Shown here piece after piece: positions 36,122-44,841 of a DNA stretch of 64,000 nucleotides. The stretch spans positions 15,908-79,907 of the forward strand of contig CAYREV010000011.1 of NCBI GenBank assembly GCA_964423345.1. The letters run 5' to 3'. Numbering within the stretch: position 1 is the first letter of the stretch; every line of letters begins with the position of its first letter. The stretch comes from CAYREV01 sp964423345. GTDB lineage: Bacteria; Bacteroidota; Rhodothermia; Balneolales; Balneolaceae. The notes under the pieces were generated by a model, which saw only the letters and a list, made by a program, of their open reading frames with translations, did no database searches and was not told where the DNA came from. Made by a program: the position numbers and the translations under genes.

Positions 36122-36355
36122 TCAGGACTCTTTTCCTGCATCTTTGGCGCCGTTGCCGGCCTCCTTGCCCCGACCGTTGTTCTTATAGTCGGTCACGTAC
36201 CAGCCGTCTCCCTTATAGACGACACCGCCGCCTCCGGAAATCACTCTTTTTACATGCTGTCCGGTTTCGGGACATTCGGTCAGGGGATCGTCATTGATGC
36301 CCTGCCAGACTTCAAAGGTGGTACCATCTTCTCTTTTGTACTCGTATGTAGGCAT
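36122..36355 (-). CDS. FmdB-like protein lacking zinc cysteines
   Basis: A 77-residue protein that follows the FmdB-type zinc-ribbon family along its whole length: MPTYEYK start, PLTECP near residue 25, RVISGGGG, and KGDGWYVTDYK near 48. The family's first CxxC pair is absent (KREDG instead), and the second pair has only its first cysteine (CPETG instead of CPxCG). It is thus unlikely to bind zinc in the usual way. The tail is rich in Gly, Lys and Ala. Function in this family is poorly known. The N-terminus and spacing are too close to FmdB to be chance. Confidence 0.78.
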   Translation of the reverse strand: MPTYEYKREDGTTFEVWQGINDDPLTECPETGQHVKRVISGGGGVVYKGDGWYVTDYKNNGRGKEAGNGAKDAGKES

Positions 36356-36496
36356 AATACACTATTGGGATTAATTTTTTATAGCATCAGAAGCAAAAAT
36401 TATACCTATTTCACATGATCTGCAAAAAAGAACCGTTCCCGTCTTCGGACTGACAAAATGAGGGCAGATTGATTTTCCCTGCAGCCGCCAATTAAT

Positions 36497-37690
36497 CTAT
36501 TCCAGTTCAGATAATCCTTTTCTGAGCCGTTTTACCGCTTCCTTCAGATCGTCCATGGAGGAGGCATAACTCAGGCGCATGCCGTCCGGTTCGCCGAATG
36601 CATCGCCGGGGACCGTCGCAAGGCCATGGTTTTCGATCAGGTACATACACAGGTCGGTGCTGCTGTTAATAGGGGTGCCGTCGCCCGTTTTCCTGCCCAG
36701 GTAGGAGGAGATATCGGGGAATACATAAAAGGCCCCGGACGGCTTAAAGCATTTGAGGCCTTCAATATTGCCCAGTTCCTCAACAATAAAGTCTCTGCGT
36801 TTCCGAAACTGTTCTTTCATCGCCTCTATCTCGTCCAGGCTGCCGCGGTAGGCCGCCTCTCCGGCTTTTTGGGAAATGGAGGAGGGGGCGGAGGTCTCCT
36901 GGCTCTGTATCTTGGCAACGGCGTCGGTAATTTCCTGCGGGGCCGCAAGGTAGCCGAGCCGCCAGCCGGTCATGGCAAATCCTTTGGAAAAACCGTTAAT
37001 GAGCAGGGTGCGCTCCCGGAGTTCCGGGCAGGCCTGCAGGATGCCCACATGCCCACCGTCGAAGGTGATGTATTCATAAATTTCGTCCGAAATGATATAG
37101 ACATCCGGATGGTTTTCCAGTACTTCACCCAGCCCGGCGAGCTCCTGCCGGGTGTAGCACGCCCCTGTCGGGTTGGAGGGCGAGCAGAGGACGAGAAGCT
37201 TGGTATTGGGAGTGATCGCATTTTCCAGCTGCTCGGGCGTCATCTTATAGTTGGCATCGAAAGAGGTTCGCACAATGACCGGAGTAGCTTCCGCCAGCTT
37301 GGCCATTTCGGGATACGATACCCAGTGGGGAGCGGGAATAATGACTTCATCTCCCTTATCCAGCAGCGCCAGCATGCTGAAGCCGAGCGACTGTTTGGCG
37401 CCGTTGCTTACCACTATCTGGGAGGGTTCGTAGGCAAGGCCATTGTCCCGCAGAAGCTTTTCGACAATGGCTTCCCTGAGTTCGGGGGTGCCTGTATTCA
37501 TGGTGTAGCCGTGAAAGCCCTCATTGATGGCGTCAATAGCAGCTTCGCACACATGTTTCGGGGTGTTGAAATCGGGTTCCCCCGCGCTGAGTGATACAAT
37601 CGATTTGCCCTGGCGGGCCAGCTCTTTAGCCTTGGCTGAAATTTTCAGGGTCTCGGAGGGGGCAACCGATTGGGCGCGTTTGGAAATCAT
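36497..37690 (-). CDS. aspC: Aspartate/aromatic aminotransferase (PLP class I)
   Basis: A 397-residue fold-type I PLP enzyme, probably an aspartate aminotransferase of the Bacillus/Thermus subgroup, which interconverts aspartate and oxaloacetate. The PLP lysine lies in NGFSKGFAMTGWRLGYLAAP near residue 235. Other marks are SLSAGEPDFNTPKHV near 33, NGAKQSLG near 102, CSPSNPTGACY near 167 and DEIYEYITFD near 200. The enzyme shows no sign of disruption. Some members of this subgroup use prephenate, so a role in phenylalanine or tyrosine synthesis is possible. It lies downstream of coaD on the same strand. Confidence 0.92.
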   Translation of the reverse strand: MISKRAQSVAPSETLKISAKAKELARQGKSIVSLSAGEPDFNTPKHVCEAAIDAINEGFHGYTMNTGTPELREAIVEKLLRDNGLAYEPSQIVVSNGAKQSLGFSMLALLDKGDEVIIPAPHWVSYPEMAKLAEATPVIVRTSFDANYKMTPEQLENAITPNTKLLVLCSPSNPTGACYTRQELAGLGEVLENHPDVYIISDEIYEYITFDGGHVGILQACPELRERTLLINGFSKGFAMTGWRLGYLAAPQEITDAVAKIQSQETSAPSSISQKAGEAAYRGSLDEIEAMKEQFRKRRDFIVEELGNIEGLKCFKPSGAFYVFPDISSYLGRKTGDGTPINSSTDLCMYLIENHGLATVPGDAFGEPDGMRLSYASSMDDLKEAVKRLRKGLSELE

Positions 37691-37784
37691 AGGTTTGTTA
37701 TTGGTTAGAGGAAGCTGACGGCTTCGCAGAAAATATCAAAAAACATAAAGGTTATCTATCCATTCCGTAACGGCGGCTGTGACG

Positions 37785-38282
37785 TCAAGGCCGGTCCCGG
37801 TATTTGTTATGCAGTGCCTCGGCAACATGATCGGGCACAAAAGAGCTCAGGTCGCCACCCCAGTAGGCAACCTCCTTGACCAGGGAGGCAGAGATGAACG
37901 TCAGGTGCTCATTGGGCATCAGGAAAATGGTATCCACTTCCGGGGCCAGGCGGCGGTTGGTAAGTGCCATCCGGAACTCATATTCAAAATCAGATATTTG
38001 GCGGACACCCCGTACCAACGTCTGTGCCTTTTTTTTCTTGGCAAAATCTACCAGCAGCCCTGTAAACTGTTCAATTTCCACGCGGTCGGCCCACTCTTTT
38101 CCCTCCAGGCACCGGCGCATCAGCTCCTCTCTCTCATCACCGGTGAAAACAGCGTCCTTGCGGGTGTTGATTGCAATGGTGGCAATGACCGTATCAAACA
38201 GGCCGGTGGCACGCTCCAGAATATCCAGGTGTCCAAAAGTTATGGGGTCGAAAGATCCGGGGTAAAGGGCAACGGTTTTCAT
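37785..38282 (-). CDS. coaD: Phosphopantetheine adenylyltransferase
   Basis: Makes dephospho-CoA from 4'-phosphopantetheine and ATP. The 165-residue protein begins with ALYPGSFDPITFGHLDILER, containing the nucleotidyltransferase TxGH-type motif (here TFGH). LVRGVRQISDFEYEFRMA near residue 88 is the pantetheine-binding segment, and the ISASLVKEVA motif near 128 corresponds to ISSTxxR-type residues, with Lys instead of Arg. Length is typical. It is the last gene of a run with rsmD and a DUF3822-like gene, an order often found in Bacteroidota. Confidence 0.95.
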   Translation of the reverse strand: MKTVALYPGSFDPITFGHLDILERATGLFDTVIATIAINTRKDAVFTGDEREELMRRCLEGKEWADRVEIEQFTGLLVDFAKKKKAQTLVRGVRQISDFEYEFRMALTNRRLAPEVDTIFLMPNEHLTFISASLVKEVAYWGGDLSSFVPDHVAEALHNKYRDRP

Positions 38283-38300
38283 CGGTACTGGATTTAGAGG

Positions 38301-38852
38301 TTATTCTTCTTCCGATTGCAGTGAAAAGATACTGATCATGGTACGGCCATATTGTTTTTCATCCCAGAGATGTTGGTGCTCCCGGAAATCGTAATGGCGG
38401 TTGTGCTCTGCCATTAGCCATCCCTCCCGATTCAGCCAGCCGTTGGCAAGTACCGCTTCCACCACCTGTTCCAGGTCGGGATAGGTGTAGGGGGGATCGG
38501 CAAATATAAGGTCGTAGGGAACAGCCGGCCCGTCAAGGAAACGCGGTACATCCGTGACTGCGGTACGAACGCGGTCGCTGACGCCAAACTCTTCGGCAAG
38601 GTTTTCAATATAGTTGATATTCCTTCGTTCGGCATCGACAAATAAAACTTTGGATGCTCCACGGGACAGGGCTTCAAAACCGAGGTTCCCGGAACCCGCA
38701 AACAGGTCCAATACCGTGCTTTCCCAAATATATTTCCAGGACTCTATGGTAGAAAAAAGGCCTTCTTTGGTACGGTCGGTGGTTGGGCGGACATCCAGGT
38801 TCTTTGGGATGTCGATTCGGCGGCCTTTAAGGGTTCCGGTTATTATACGCAT
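38301..38852 (-). CDS. rsmD: 16S rRNA (guanine966-N2)-methyltransferase
   Basis: Methylates G966 of 16S rRNA in the assembled small subunit. The 183-residue protein has the RIITGTLKGRRI start, RPTTDRTKEGLFSTI near residue 27 and SAM-binding motif I VLDLFAGSGNLGFEALSRGA near 48. The amine-methyltransferase motif is DPPY (DLIFADPPYTYP near 117), the form seen in RsmD. It is followed 18 bases later by coaD. All residues expected for activity are visible. Confidence 0.94.
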   Translation of the reverse strand: MRIITGTLKGRRIDIPKNLDVRPTTDRTKEGLFSTIESWKYIWESTVLDLFAGSGNLGFEALSRGASKVLFVDAERRNINYIENLAEEFGVSDRVRTAVTDVPRFLDGPAVPYDLIFADPPYTYPDLEQVVEAVLANGWLNREGWLMAEHNRHYDFREHQHLWDEKQYGRTMISIFSLQSEEE

Positions 38853-38939
38853 GATATCTGTTTAAGCTGTTAAGCTACGACTCTGGAAAGGTAATAAGGT
38901 AAGGAGGTATAAGAAAAGCCTATTTTCGGGCCGTAATAA

Positions 38940-39797
38940 TCAGTCTAAAGCCAGCATCACAGCCGGATAGGCCAGCTCCAGGTTAAAACCATAGGTTTTT
39001 TCGTCGGCTTCCACCTTGATCTTTTCGAGCGTATCCATTTTTACCACTGTTCCCGCTTCGTCCCAGAAAGGCTGCAGGATGTCAATGATCCGATAGGCCT
39101 GGCTTCCATACACATGAATCTCCTCATGAAGCCCCTGCATCCAGCTCAGTTCCCGGGTTCTCTGAAGCCACAGGTAGGGGAGGTCTTCGGCATTATCAAA
39201 TTTTATATAGGTGGCCCCCCTCATCTTTCCCAGTATGTAGGAGCTGACCGACAGGCAGTTCCGGAAGCAGCAGACCGTCATAAAGGAACCGCCGGCATCG
39301 CAATGGGTGACCCATCGGCCACCAAGCTCAAAATCACTTATGAGGTCGGTGGTAGAAGCCTGCGGCGTCAGTTTTTTCAGTCCCCCGAGCGCTTCGGTAT
39401 TGCGAAGAACCAGGAACCTGAAATCCTGGTTGCTGAGTAAATGCCAGGTTGGATGCAGGTGTTTGCGGTCTACCCCGTTCATAAGGATAGATATATGGGC
39501 CTCCCGCTCGTCAGGGCTGTCATAGACCAGCTTGGGGAGGGTAGTCCAGCATTCTTTGTAGGGGAAAGAGAGGACCCGTATATGGTTGATGCCGTATTGC
39601 CCCTTAAGCTGGGAGACCGTCTGCTGAATACCCGGGAAATGGTCTTTGTTCCCGGTAAGGATGGCTTCGGTCACATCAAAATTAAAGTCAACCGAACCGA
39701 TGCGGGCCAGCTTCTTTGGGTTGTCTACCTCATTGACAGCATAAAAAAGCTGATTCTCAAAGAAACAGAGCCCTAAACTAGGTTTCGGTTCGCTCAT
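38940..39797 (-). CDS. DUF3822-like protein, unknown function
   Basis: A 285-residue cytoplasmic protein without signal peptide. It has the general look of DUF3822 proteins, which in Bacteroidota lie beside rsmD and coaD exactly as here. That family is thought to have an actin-like (PilM-type) fold. Visible features are SLGLCFFENQLFYAV at the N-terminus, a central conserved LRNTEALGGLKKL stretch near 132-144, and a C-terminal AYPAVMLAL segment. I do not see a clear ATP-binding signature. The preceding membrane-protein gene lies 6 bases upstream on the same strand. Family assignment rests largely on context and should be checked by profile search. Confidence 0.6.
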   Translation of the reverse strand: MSEPKPSLGLCFFENQLFYAVNEVDNPKKLARIGSVDFNFDVTEAILTGNKDHFPGIQQTVSQLKGQYGINHIRVLSFPYKECWTTLPKLVYDSPDEREAHISILMNGVDRKHLHPTWHLLSNQDFRFLVLRNTEALGGLKKLTPQASTTDLISDFELGGRWVTHCDAGGSFMTVCCFRNCLSVSSYILGKMRGATYIKFDNAEDLPYLWLQRTRELSWMQGLHEEIHVYGSQAYRIIDILQPFWDEAGTVVKMDTLEKIKVEADEKTYGFNLELAYPAVMLALD

Positions 39798-39803
39798 CCT
39801 TCA

Positions 39804-40277
39804 TTATTCCCAATTGGCTGCATTAAGAAGTGTGGTTTTTTCAAGATCACCAATATGATCGTCCGTATCCGGATCTTCGAGCAGGTAGATCGGCGGACGA
39901 AGAGTGTCGTTTAAGGTATACTTGAATTTTTTATGCGGGGGACGTGGTGAATAAATCAACGAATCCGGATTGTATGGCCCTTGCATTGGCTTGTACAGAG
40001 AATCTCCTATTGCAACCATGACCGAGTCGCTTTTCAGCCAGGAGACCAGGGTGTCGAGACCGCCTTCGGTGGGAGGGAAGTTGTCTTTCTGCCTCTCGTA
40101 CCGGGTAAGGGCGTCCCTGACATTATCCATATTGTGGCGAACCCGTTCGGTCATCTGTTTGCGTTCAATAACTTCCTGGTAGGGGCCTACAATAGAACGG
40201 TACAGGTAATAGCCCAATACAACAATCAGTACAGCCAGGACTATGCTAAGAATCTGATTTCTTTTTTCAACATCCAT
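39804..40277 (-). CDS. Membrane-anchored periplasmic protein, unknown function
   Basis: A 157-residue protein when read from the ATG at 40277. One transmembrane helix spans about residues 9-27 (ILSIVLAVLIVVLGYYLYR), followed by a helical stretch rich in Arg/Asn, then a region with PPTEGGLDTL and several Pro, Asp and Tyr residues. The 'NFPPTEGGLDTLVSWL' part recalls the C-terminal region of type II secretion pseudopilins (GspG-like), but no prepilin peptidase motif is seen. It starts the transcript that continues with the DUF3822-like gene 6 bases later. I cannot name a function. Confidence 0.6.
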   Translation of the reverse strand: MDVEKRNQILSIVLAVLIVVLGYYLYRSIVGPYQEVIERKQMTERVRHNMDNVRDALTRYERQKDNFPPTEGGLDTLVSWLKSDSVMVAIGDSLYKPMQGPYNPDSLIYSPRPPHKKFKYTLNDTLRPPIYLLEDPDTDDHIGDLEKTTLLNAANWE

Positions 40278-40430
40278 GTTGCAATAATTATGAATTAAAG
40301 AGAGTCTGAAAGTTTCGGAGTCTGAAAATACATGCCGACCTATATATATGCAACTCCATATGATACTTGGCAATTAAAGAATATAATATTTAATAATCAC
40401 ACATTAATTGAGGGTATGAACCCGCCTGCC

Positions 40431-41084
40431 CTAATAGAGATGATATACTTTTTCGGTGAGGTAGGATGAAAGCCCGCGCCATTGAAACTTTGAATGCCTT
40501 TCAAGGATGGATTCCGCGTGCAGCAGGCGAATTTTGAAACGATGGCCAAACAGATTCTCTATTTCCTCTTCAAAGACGGCAAAAGGAGGACCGTTCATCT
40601 CCGAGGAGGGATATTCGAAGGTATTCATCAGAATGCGGGTTCCGGCCGAAGATAAGCCGATAAGTTTCCGGGCATACTGTTCCCTTAGCCTGCCCGGCAA
40701 AGCGATTAGGGAGGCCTTGTCATATATGGCCGCGATATGGGGCAGCCATGCGGCTTCTAAGTTGAAGAAATCGCCCGCCCACAAAGTTATGTTTCCGGTA
40801 CGGTATATGCGGAAAGAGCTTTTGGAGGTCAGGGTGTAGTCTCTGTCATTTTCGTCAAGGAATTCCTCTATTGCCTTTTCCGACACTTCCACACCGATGA
40901 CCCTGTGACCCCTATCGGCAAGCCATGCCAGGTCCAGGCTTTTCCCGCACAGGGGCACCAGTACGGTAGCCTTCGCTTCGAGTTCCAGGCGGGCCCAGTA
41001 TTTTTTAAGGTGGGGATATACTTCAGTCATGTGCCAGCCTGTATTTTGCTTATCCCACCGTGCTTTCCAATAGCTTATTTCCAT
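40431..41084 (-). CDS. Thiopurine S-methyltransferase family protein
   Basis: A 217-residue class I SAM-dependent methyltransferase of the TPMT family, whose bacterial members methylate thiol-, selenium- or tellurium-containing compounds. The family-specific VLVPLCGKSLDLAWLADRGH block (SAM motif I) is near residues 41-60, GVEVSEKAIEEF near 65, and the WKARWDKQNTGWH N-terminus is typical. The GDFFNLEAA acidic segment follows near 103, and DKASLIALPGRLREQYA near 122. It stands alone, divergent from the MgtC-like gene. The natural substrate is not known from sequence. Confidence 0.88.
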   Translation of the reverse strand: MEISYWKARWDKQNTGWHMTEVYPHLKKYWARLELEAKATVLVPLCGKSLDLAWLADRGHRVIGVEVSEKAIEEFLDENDRDYTLTSKSSFRIYRTGNITLWAGDFFNLEAAWLPHIAAIYDKASLIALPGRLREQYARKLIGLSSAGTRILMNTFEYPSSEMNGPPFAVFEEEIENLFGHRFKIRLLHAESILERHSKFQWRGLSSYLTEKVYHLY

Positions 41085-41161
41085 AAATGGCTAATATTTC
41101 TGTATTTTACCGCTTAACTCTGATGTTGATATTACGACAGTTCTAAACAATAAGCGACCAT

Positions 41162-41635
41162 ATGGAATTTGATACTCAAGCTATAGCTGTTTTAAAAGTT
41201 TTCGGAGCTGCTCTGCTGGGGGGGCTCATAGGCCTGGAAAGGGAGTTGGCTGCCAAGCCCGCCGGCCTCAGAACCCACATGCTGGTTACCGGTGTTGCTT
41301 CGCTGCTGGTGGTATTGGGTGATTTCATGATTCAGTACTACGGGAGCAGTCCTTTTGTAAATGCCATACAGGCCGATCCGATACGTATTATGGAGGCGAT
41401 CATTACCGGCATCAGTTTTCTCGGGGCCGGGACCATTATTTTTCGAAGCGGCAAGGAGAGTGTGGAAGGCCTTACCACAGCCGCCTCCATACTGTTTGCC
41501 GCCGCCATCGGAATAACGGTAGCCCTAAACCAGTTTTTTCTGGCCCTGATCTTAACCATCGGTGTCCTTTTGATACTCTTCGTTCTCGGATTCATAGAAT
41601 CATGGCTGGATGGCCTGCGTGAACGCCTGCCCTAA
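41162..41635 (+). CDS. MgtC/SapB family membrane protein
   Basis: A 157-residue inner-membrane protein with about four transmembrane helices and the MgtC hallmark GGLIGLERELAAKPAGLRTHML near residues 20-41. LGAGTIIFR near 90, followed by EGLTTAASI near 103, is the second conserved block. Members are linked to magnesium limitation and to ATP-synthase or potassium-transport modulation in pathogens; the role in free-living bacteria is unclear. It lies 18 bases upstream of the MATE-family gene and is probably co-transcribed with it. Confidence 0.87.
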   Translation: MEFDTQAIAVLKVFGAALLGGLIGLERELAAKPAGLRTHMLVTGVASLLVVLGDFMIQYYGSSPFVNAIQADPIRIMEAIITGISFLGAGTIIFRSGKESVEGLTTAASILFAAAIGITVALNQFFLALILTIGVLLILFVLGFIESWLDGLRERLP

Positions 41636-41653
41636 CCCCAAGCTTTTTTTCTG

Positions 41654-42952
41654 TTGAATCGACAGATCCTCAGACTGGCTATACCCAACATTATCAGCAA
41701 CCTGTCGGTCCCCCTCCTGGGGGCGGTAGACACGGCCTTGATAGGTCACCTGGAGGAGGTGTATTACCTGGGTGCCATTGCACTGGGCGGCATGATATTC
41801 AATTTCATCTTTTGGGGGTTCGGCTTCCTTAGGATGGGAACAACCGGCCTTACGGCCCAGGCTTTCGGCGAGGAGGATAAAACAGCGAGCATTATGACCC
41901 TTGCCCGGGCGCTGTGTGTGGCAGGTATTTTCAGCGGGCTCATACTGCTGTTGCAGGTGTATATTGCGGACCTGGGTTTTTGGCTGGTCGAGGCCACTCC
42001 GGAGGTGGAAAACTACACCCGCATCTATTTTGATATACGCATATACACGGCCCCGGCGGTGTTGGGGCTATATGTGATCAACGGCTGGTTTCTTGGCATG
42101 CAGAACGCCCGATATCCGATGATCGTGACGGTTGTGCTGAATATCCTGAACATATTCCTGGATATCTTTTTCGTGTATTCCCTGAATATGAATGTAGCCG
42201 GGGTGGCATGGGGTACATTGATTGCCCGATACGTGGGACTGACCCTGGCAGTCATCCTGCTGCTGTACCGGTACCGGGACTGGCTGTCCGGTTACATCCA
42301 TGACAAGCTGATAGATCTTGAGCCCATAAGGAAATTTTTTGCCGTCAACAGGGATATCTTCATTCGCACCCTGTGCCTGATCTTTACGTTCTCATTTTTT
42401 ACGGCCAAATCGGCCGAATTCGGGAACGTCATCCTGGCGGCCAACACCATACTTCTGCAACTCTGGATGATCGTTTCGTATGGTATTGACGGATTCGCTT
42501 TTGCAGCCGAAAGTTTGATAGGCAGGTATACAGGGTCGGGAGAGCGGAAAAAACTGCGTGATGCCGTCACATACTGTTTTATATGGGGTATTGGCATCGG
42601 GCTTTCAGCTTCACTCGTCTATGGGCTTTTTGAGCTGTCTATCCTTCGAATATTTACCGACCAGCGGGAAGTGATCGATGCGGCACTGCTGGTTTTTGCC
42701 TGGACCATCGCCGGGCCTGCGGTGAGCAGTTTCTGCTATATTTGGGATGGTATCTTTATAGGGGCAACGGCTACCGTTCCTATGCGCAACTCCATGATAC
42801 TTGCTACCCTGGGGGTGTTTCTTCCGGCCTACGCCCTCGGCGTTTCCCATCTGGGGAATCATGCCATCTGGCTGGCGATGACCCTGTTTATGGTAGCGAG
42901 GGGAGTGACCCTGACGGTGTATGCCCCCCGTTATATTTTGCAGGAGCGTTAG
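41654..42952 (+). CDS. MATE family efflux transporter (DinF-like)
   Basis: A 432-residue multidrug-and-toxin-extrusion type antiporter with about twelve hydrophobic segments. The N-terminus NRQILRLAIPNIISNLSVPLLGAVDT is typical of the DinF branch, and the second half repeats the fold from about residue 225. The start seems to be TTG at 41654, since the first conserved residues follow at once and no ATG is near. It should export organic cations or similar compounds in exchange for sodium or protons. The next gene is convergent, 32 bases away. Confidence 0.88.
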   Translation: MNRQILRLAIPNIISNLSVPLLGAVDTALIGHLEEVYYLGAIALGGMIFNFIFWGFGFLRMGTTGLTAQAFGEEDKTASIMTLARALCVAGIFSGLILLLQVYIADLGFWLVEATPEVENYTRIYFDIRIYTAPAVLGLYVINGWFLGMQNARYPMIVTVVLNILNIFLDIFFVYSLNMNVAGVAWGTLIARYVGLTLAVILLLYRYRDWLSGYIHDKLIDLEPIRKFFAVNRDIFIRTLCLIFTFSFFTAKSAEFGNVILAANTILLQLWMIVSYGIDGFAFAAESLIGRYTGSGERKKLRDAVTYCFIWGIGIGLSASLVYGLFELSILRIFTDQREVIDAALLVFAWTIAGPAVSSFCYIWDGIFIGATATVPMRNSMILATLGVFLPAYALGVSHLGNHAIWLAMTLFMVARGVTLTVYAPRYILQER

Positions 42953-42984
42953 GCAGCCTGCCGGCGTAATTTTTCAGGCTTTGG

Positions 42985-44718
42985 TTAGTCACTGATCTCG
43001 TCATATTCTTCCCGCCGATTGCCCCCGTCTTCCTTATCCATCTTCGAGAGGATACGTTCCACCGCTTCATGGGGATTTTCACAGTAGTGGTCGGTTCCCA
43101 AAAACTCTTTTAGCCCCGACTTTCGTATTACATCCCGTACAGGCCCCTTAAGTCCGCTTATGTACAGTTCCATATCCCAGGAACGGAGTGTTTTGATAAT
43201 AGATTTGAGGGAATCGGTTGCGGTGGTATCCAGCATGTTGATGCTGCTGCCGTCGATAATTACATAGTGGGTATTTTTGTTTTGACTTTCACTTTTTTCA
43301 AGGATGAAATCCCGGAAAAATTCAGCATTGATAAATGAAAAGGAGGCATCGACCCGCAGTATGAGCACGCCCTGAATACGTCGGGCTTCCGGTTTGCGCT
43401 CCAGGTTCTTGAAAATCCGGGTATCGGGAACGATTCCCAGTTCGGCAACGGCGGGGCGACTGTATTTGTAGAGCATGGTGAGCATGGAAGCACCTACGCC
43501 CAGAAGAATGCCCTCCTGAATCCCGATAAAAAGGGTGGATGCAAAAGTGAATATGGCAATGCCCCCTTCGCTTTTCTTGGTTTTGAATAGAAACTTCAAT
43601 TCGTTGATGTCTACCAGGTTGAAGACCAAAACGATGATGATGGCGCCGAGTATGGGCATCGGCAGGTAATAGAACAGCGGGGTCAAAAACAGGAGCGTAA
43701 GGATAACCAGCAGGGAGGTTATTATGTTGGATAGGGGGGAGCGCGCTCCGGCCTGTTCCGCCGCAGCGGAGCGTGAAAAGCTGCCCGATACCGGCAGGGA
43801 GTTAAACATGCTGCCCAGGATGTTGGAAGTGCCGATGGCTACCAGTTCATGGTTGGAGTCGACCAGGTAGTCATGTTTTTTGGCAAATGCTTTGCCCAGG
43901 GTGGCTATAGTCATGAATTGTACCAATGCAAGCGTCAGGGCAGTGGGCAGAAGGCGCCGCAGGTTTTCAAAAGTGATGGCCGGGAATGCAAGGTCGGGCA
44001 ACCCTTTGGGGATGGAACCCACAATTTCCACCCCGAATTCCGGCAGATCGACCCACCAGGCAATGATTATGCCGGCCAAAAGCAGGAGCATGGAGGAGGG
44101 CAGCTTCGGCTGAACATATCTTATGGCCACCAGCAGGATCGTTGCCCCCAGCCCCCAGTACATGGATAGCCAGTGTATTTCGTCGAGGTTGCGAAAGACC
44201 TCATCGGCAATAAGGATGATGTACTGGGTACTCTTCAGCTCCATGCCCAGCAGATTATGTAGCTGTGTGAATGCAATGATGATGGGGGCGGCCATGGTGA
44301 AGCCGGCAATGACAGGCCGCGAGAAAAAGTTGAAGAGTGCACCCAGCCTGAAGGACCCCATCAACAGCTGGAGCACACCGGTCATCATGGTCAGCAGCAC
44401 CACCAGCCCGATGAAATTCGGACTTCCGCTGCTTACAATAGCTCCCGCTCCCGCTGCGACGATAAGCATGTCGACAGCCACAGGGCCGACTGAAAGATGG
44501 CGGGAGGTCCCCATGAGCGGATAGACCAGCAGGGGGACGACTCCTGCATACAGTCCGTAGATAGGCGGCACGCCCGCAATGACGGCATAGGCCATGCCTT
44601 GGGGGATGATCATGATGCCGGTTGTCAGTCCCGCTTTTAGATCGCCGTAGAAATGGTTAGACCCGTAGGTGGGCAGCCAGTCGGAAATCTTAAACGTTTT
44701 TTGGAGCCAGGTTTTCAT
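42985..44718 (-). CDS. SulP family anion transporter with STAS domain
   Basis: A 577-residue protein with about 12-14 transmembrane segments and a cytoplasmic STAS domain. The SulP signature region is GLTTGIMIIPQGMAYAVIAGVPPIYGLYAG near 30-59, shown in part by IPQGMAYAVI. The C-terminal STAS domain (about 440-555) includes IDGSSINMLDTTA, with the DxT/S pattern of this regulatory fold. Members carry sulfate, bicarbonate or other anions; the substrate cannot be decided. Immediately upstream on the same strand (3 bases) is the stub of an SLC13-type anion permease. The acidic tail contains DKEDGGNRREEYDEI. Confidence 0.87.
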   Translation of the reverse strand: MKTWLQKTFKISDWLPTYGSNHFYGDLKAGLTTGIMIIPQGMAYAVIAGVPPIYGLYAGVVPLLVYPLMGTSRHLSVGPVAVDMLIVAAGAGAIVSSGSPNFIGLVVLLTMMTGVLQLLMGSFRLGALFNFFSRPVIAGFTMAAPIIIAFTQLHNLLGMELKSTQYIILIADEVFRNLDEIHWLSMYWGLGATILLVAIRYVQPKLPSSMLLLLAGIIIAWWVDLPEFGVEIVGSIPKGLPDLAFPAITFENLRRLLPTALTLALVQFMTIATLGKAFAKKHDYLVDSNHELVAIGTSNILGSMFNSLPVSGSFSRSAAAEQAGARSPLSNIITSLLVILTLLFLTPLFYYLPMPILGAIIIVLVFNLVDINELKFLFKTKKSEGGIAIFTFASTLFIGIQEGILLGVGASMLTMLYKYSRPAVAELGIVPDTRIFKNLERKPEARRIQGVLILRVDASFSFINAEFFRDFILEKSESQNKNTHYVIIDGSSINMLDTTATDSLKSIIKTLRSWDMELYISGLKGPVRDVIRKSGLKEFLGTDHYCENPHEAVERILSKMDKEDGGNRREEYDEISD

Positions 44719-44721
44719 AGG

Positions 44722-44838
44722 CTAAAAGGGCCAAACCATCGGTATGAACAAGGTGGCCAGTATCCAGAACAATATGTTCAAAGGCAATCCTATTTTGGTA
44801 AAATCGGAAAATTTATACTGACCTGCATGATTAACCTT
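44722..44838 (-). pseudogene. 3' remnant of an SLC13-type anion permease
   Basis: The reverse strand reads, ending at stop 44722-44724, a 38-residue stretch with the pieces AGQYKFSDFTKIGLPL and NILFWILATLFIPMVWPF. This matches the last transmembrane helix and WPF ending of SLC13/DASS-type (sodium:sulfate or dicarboxylate) permeases. A stop codon at 44839-44841 interrupts the frame, and the sequence beyond it has no SLC13 motifs. The rest of the gene is therefore gone. The stub lies 3 bases from the start codon of the SulP gene, suggesting a former two-gene anion-transport operon whose first gene was deleted. The reading is by eye. Confidence 0.6.
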
Positions 44839-44841
44839 CTA

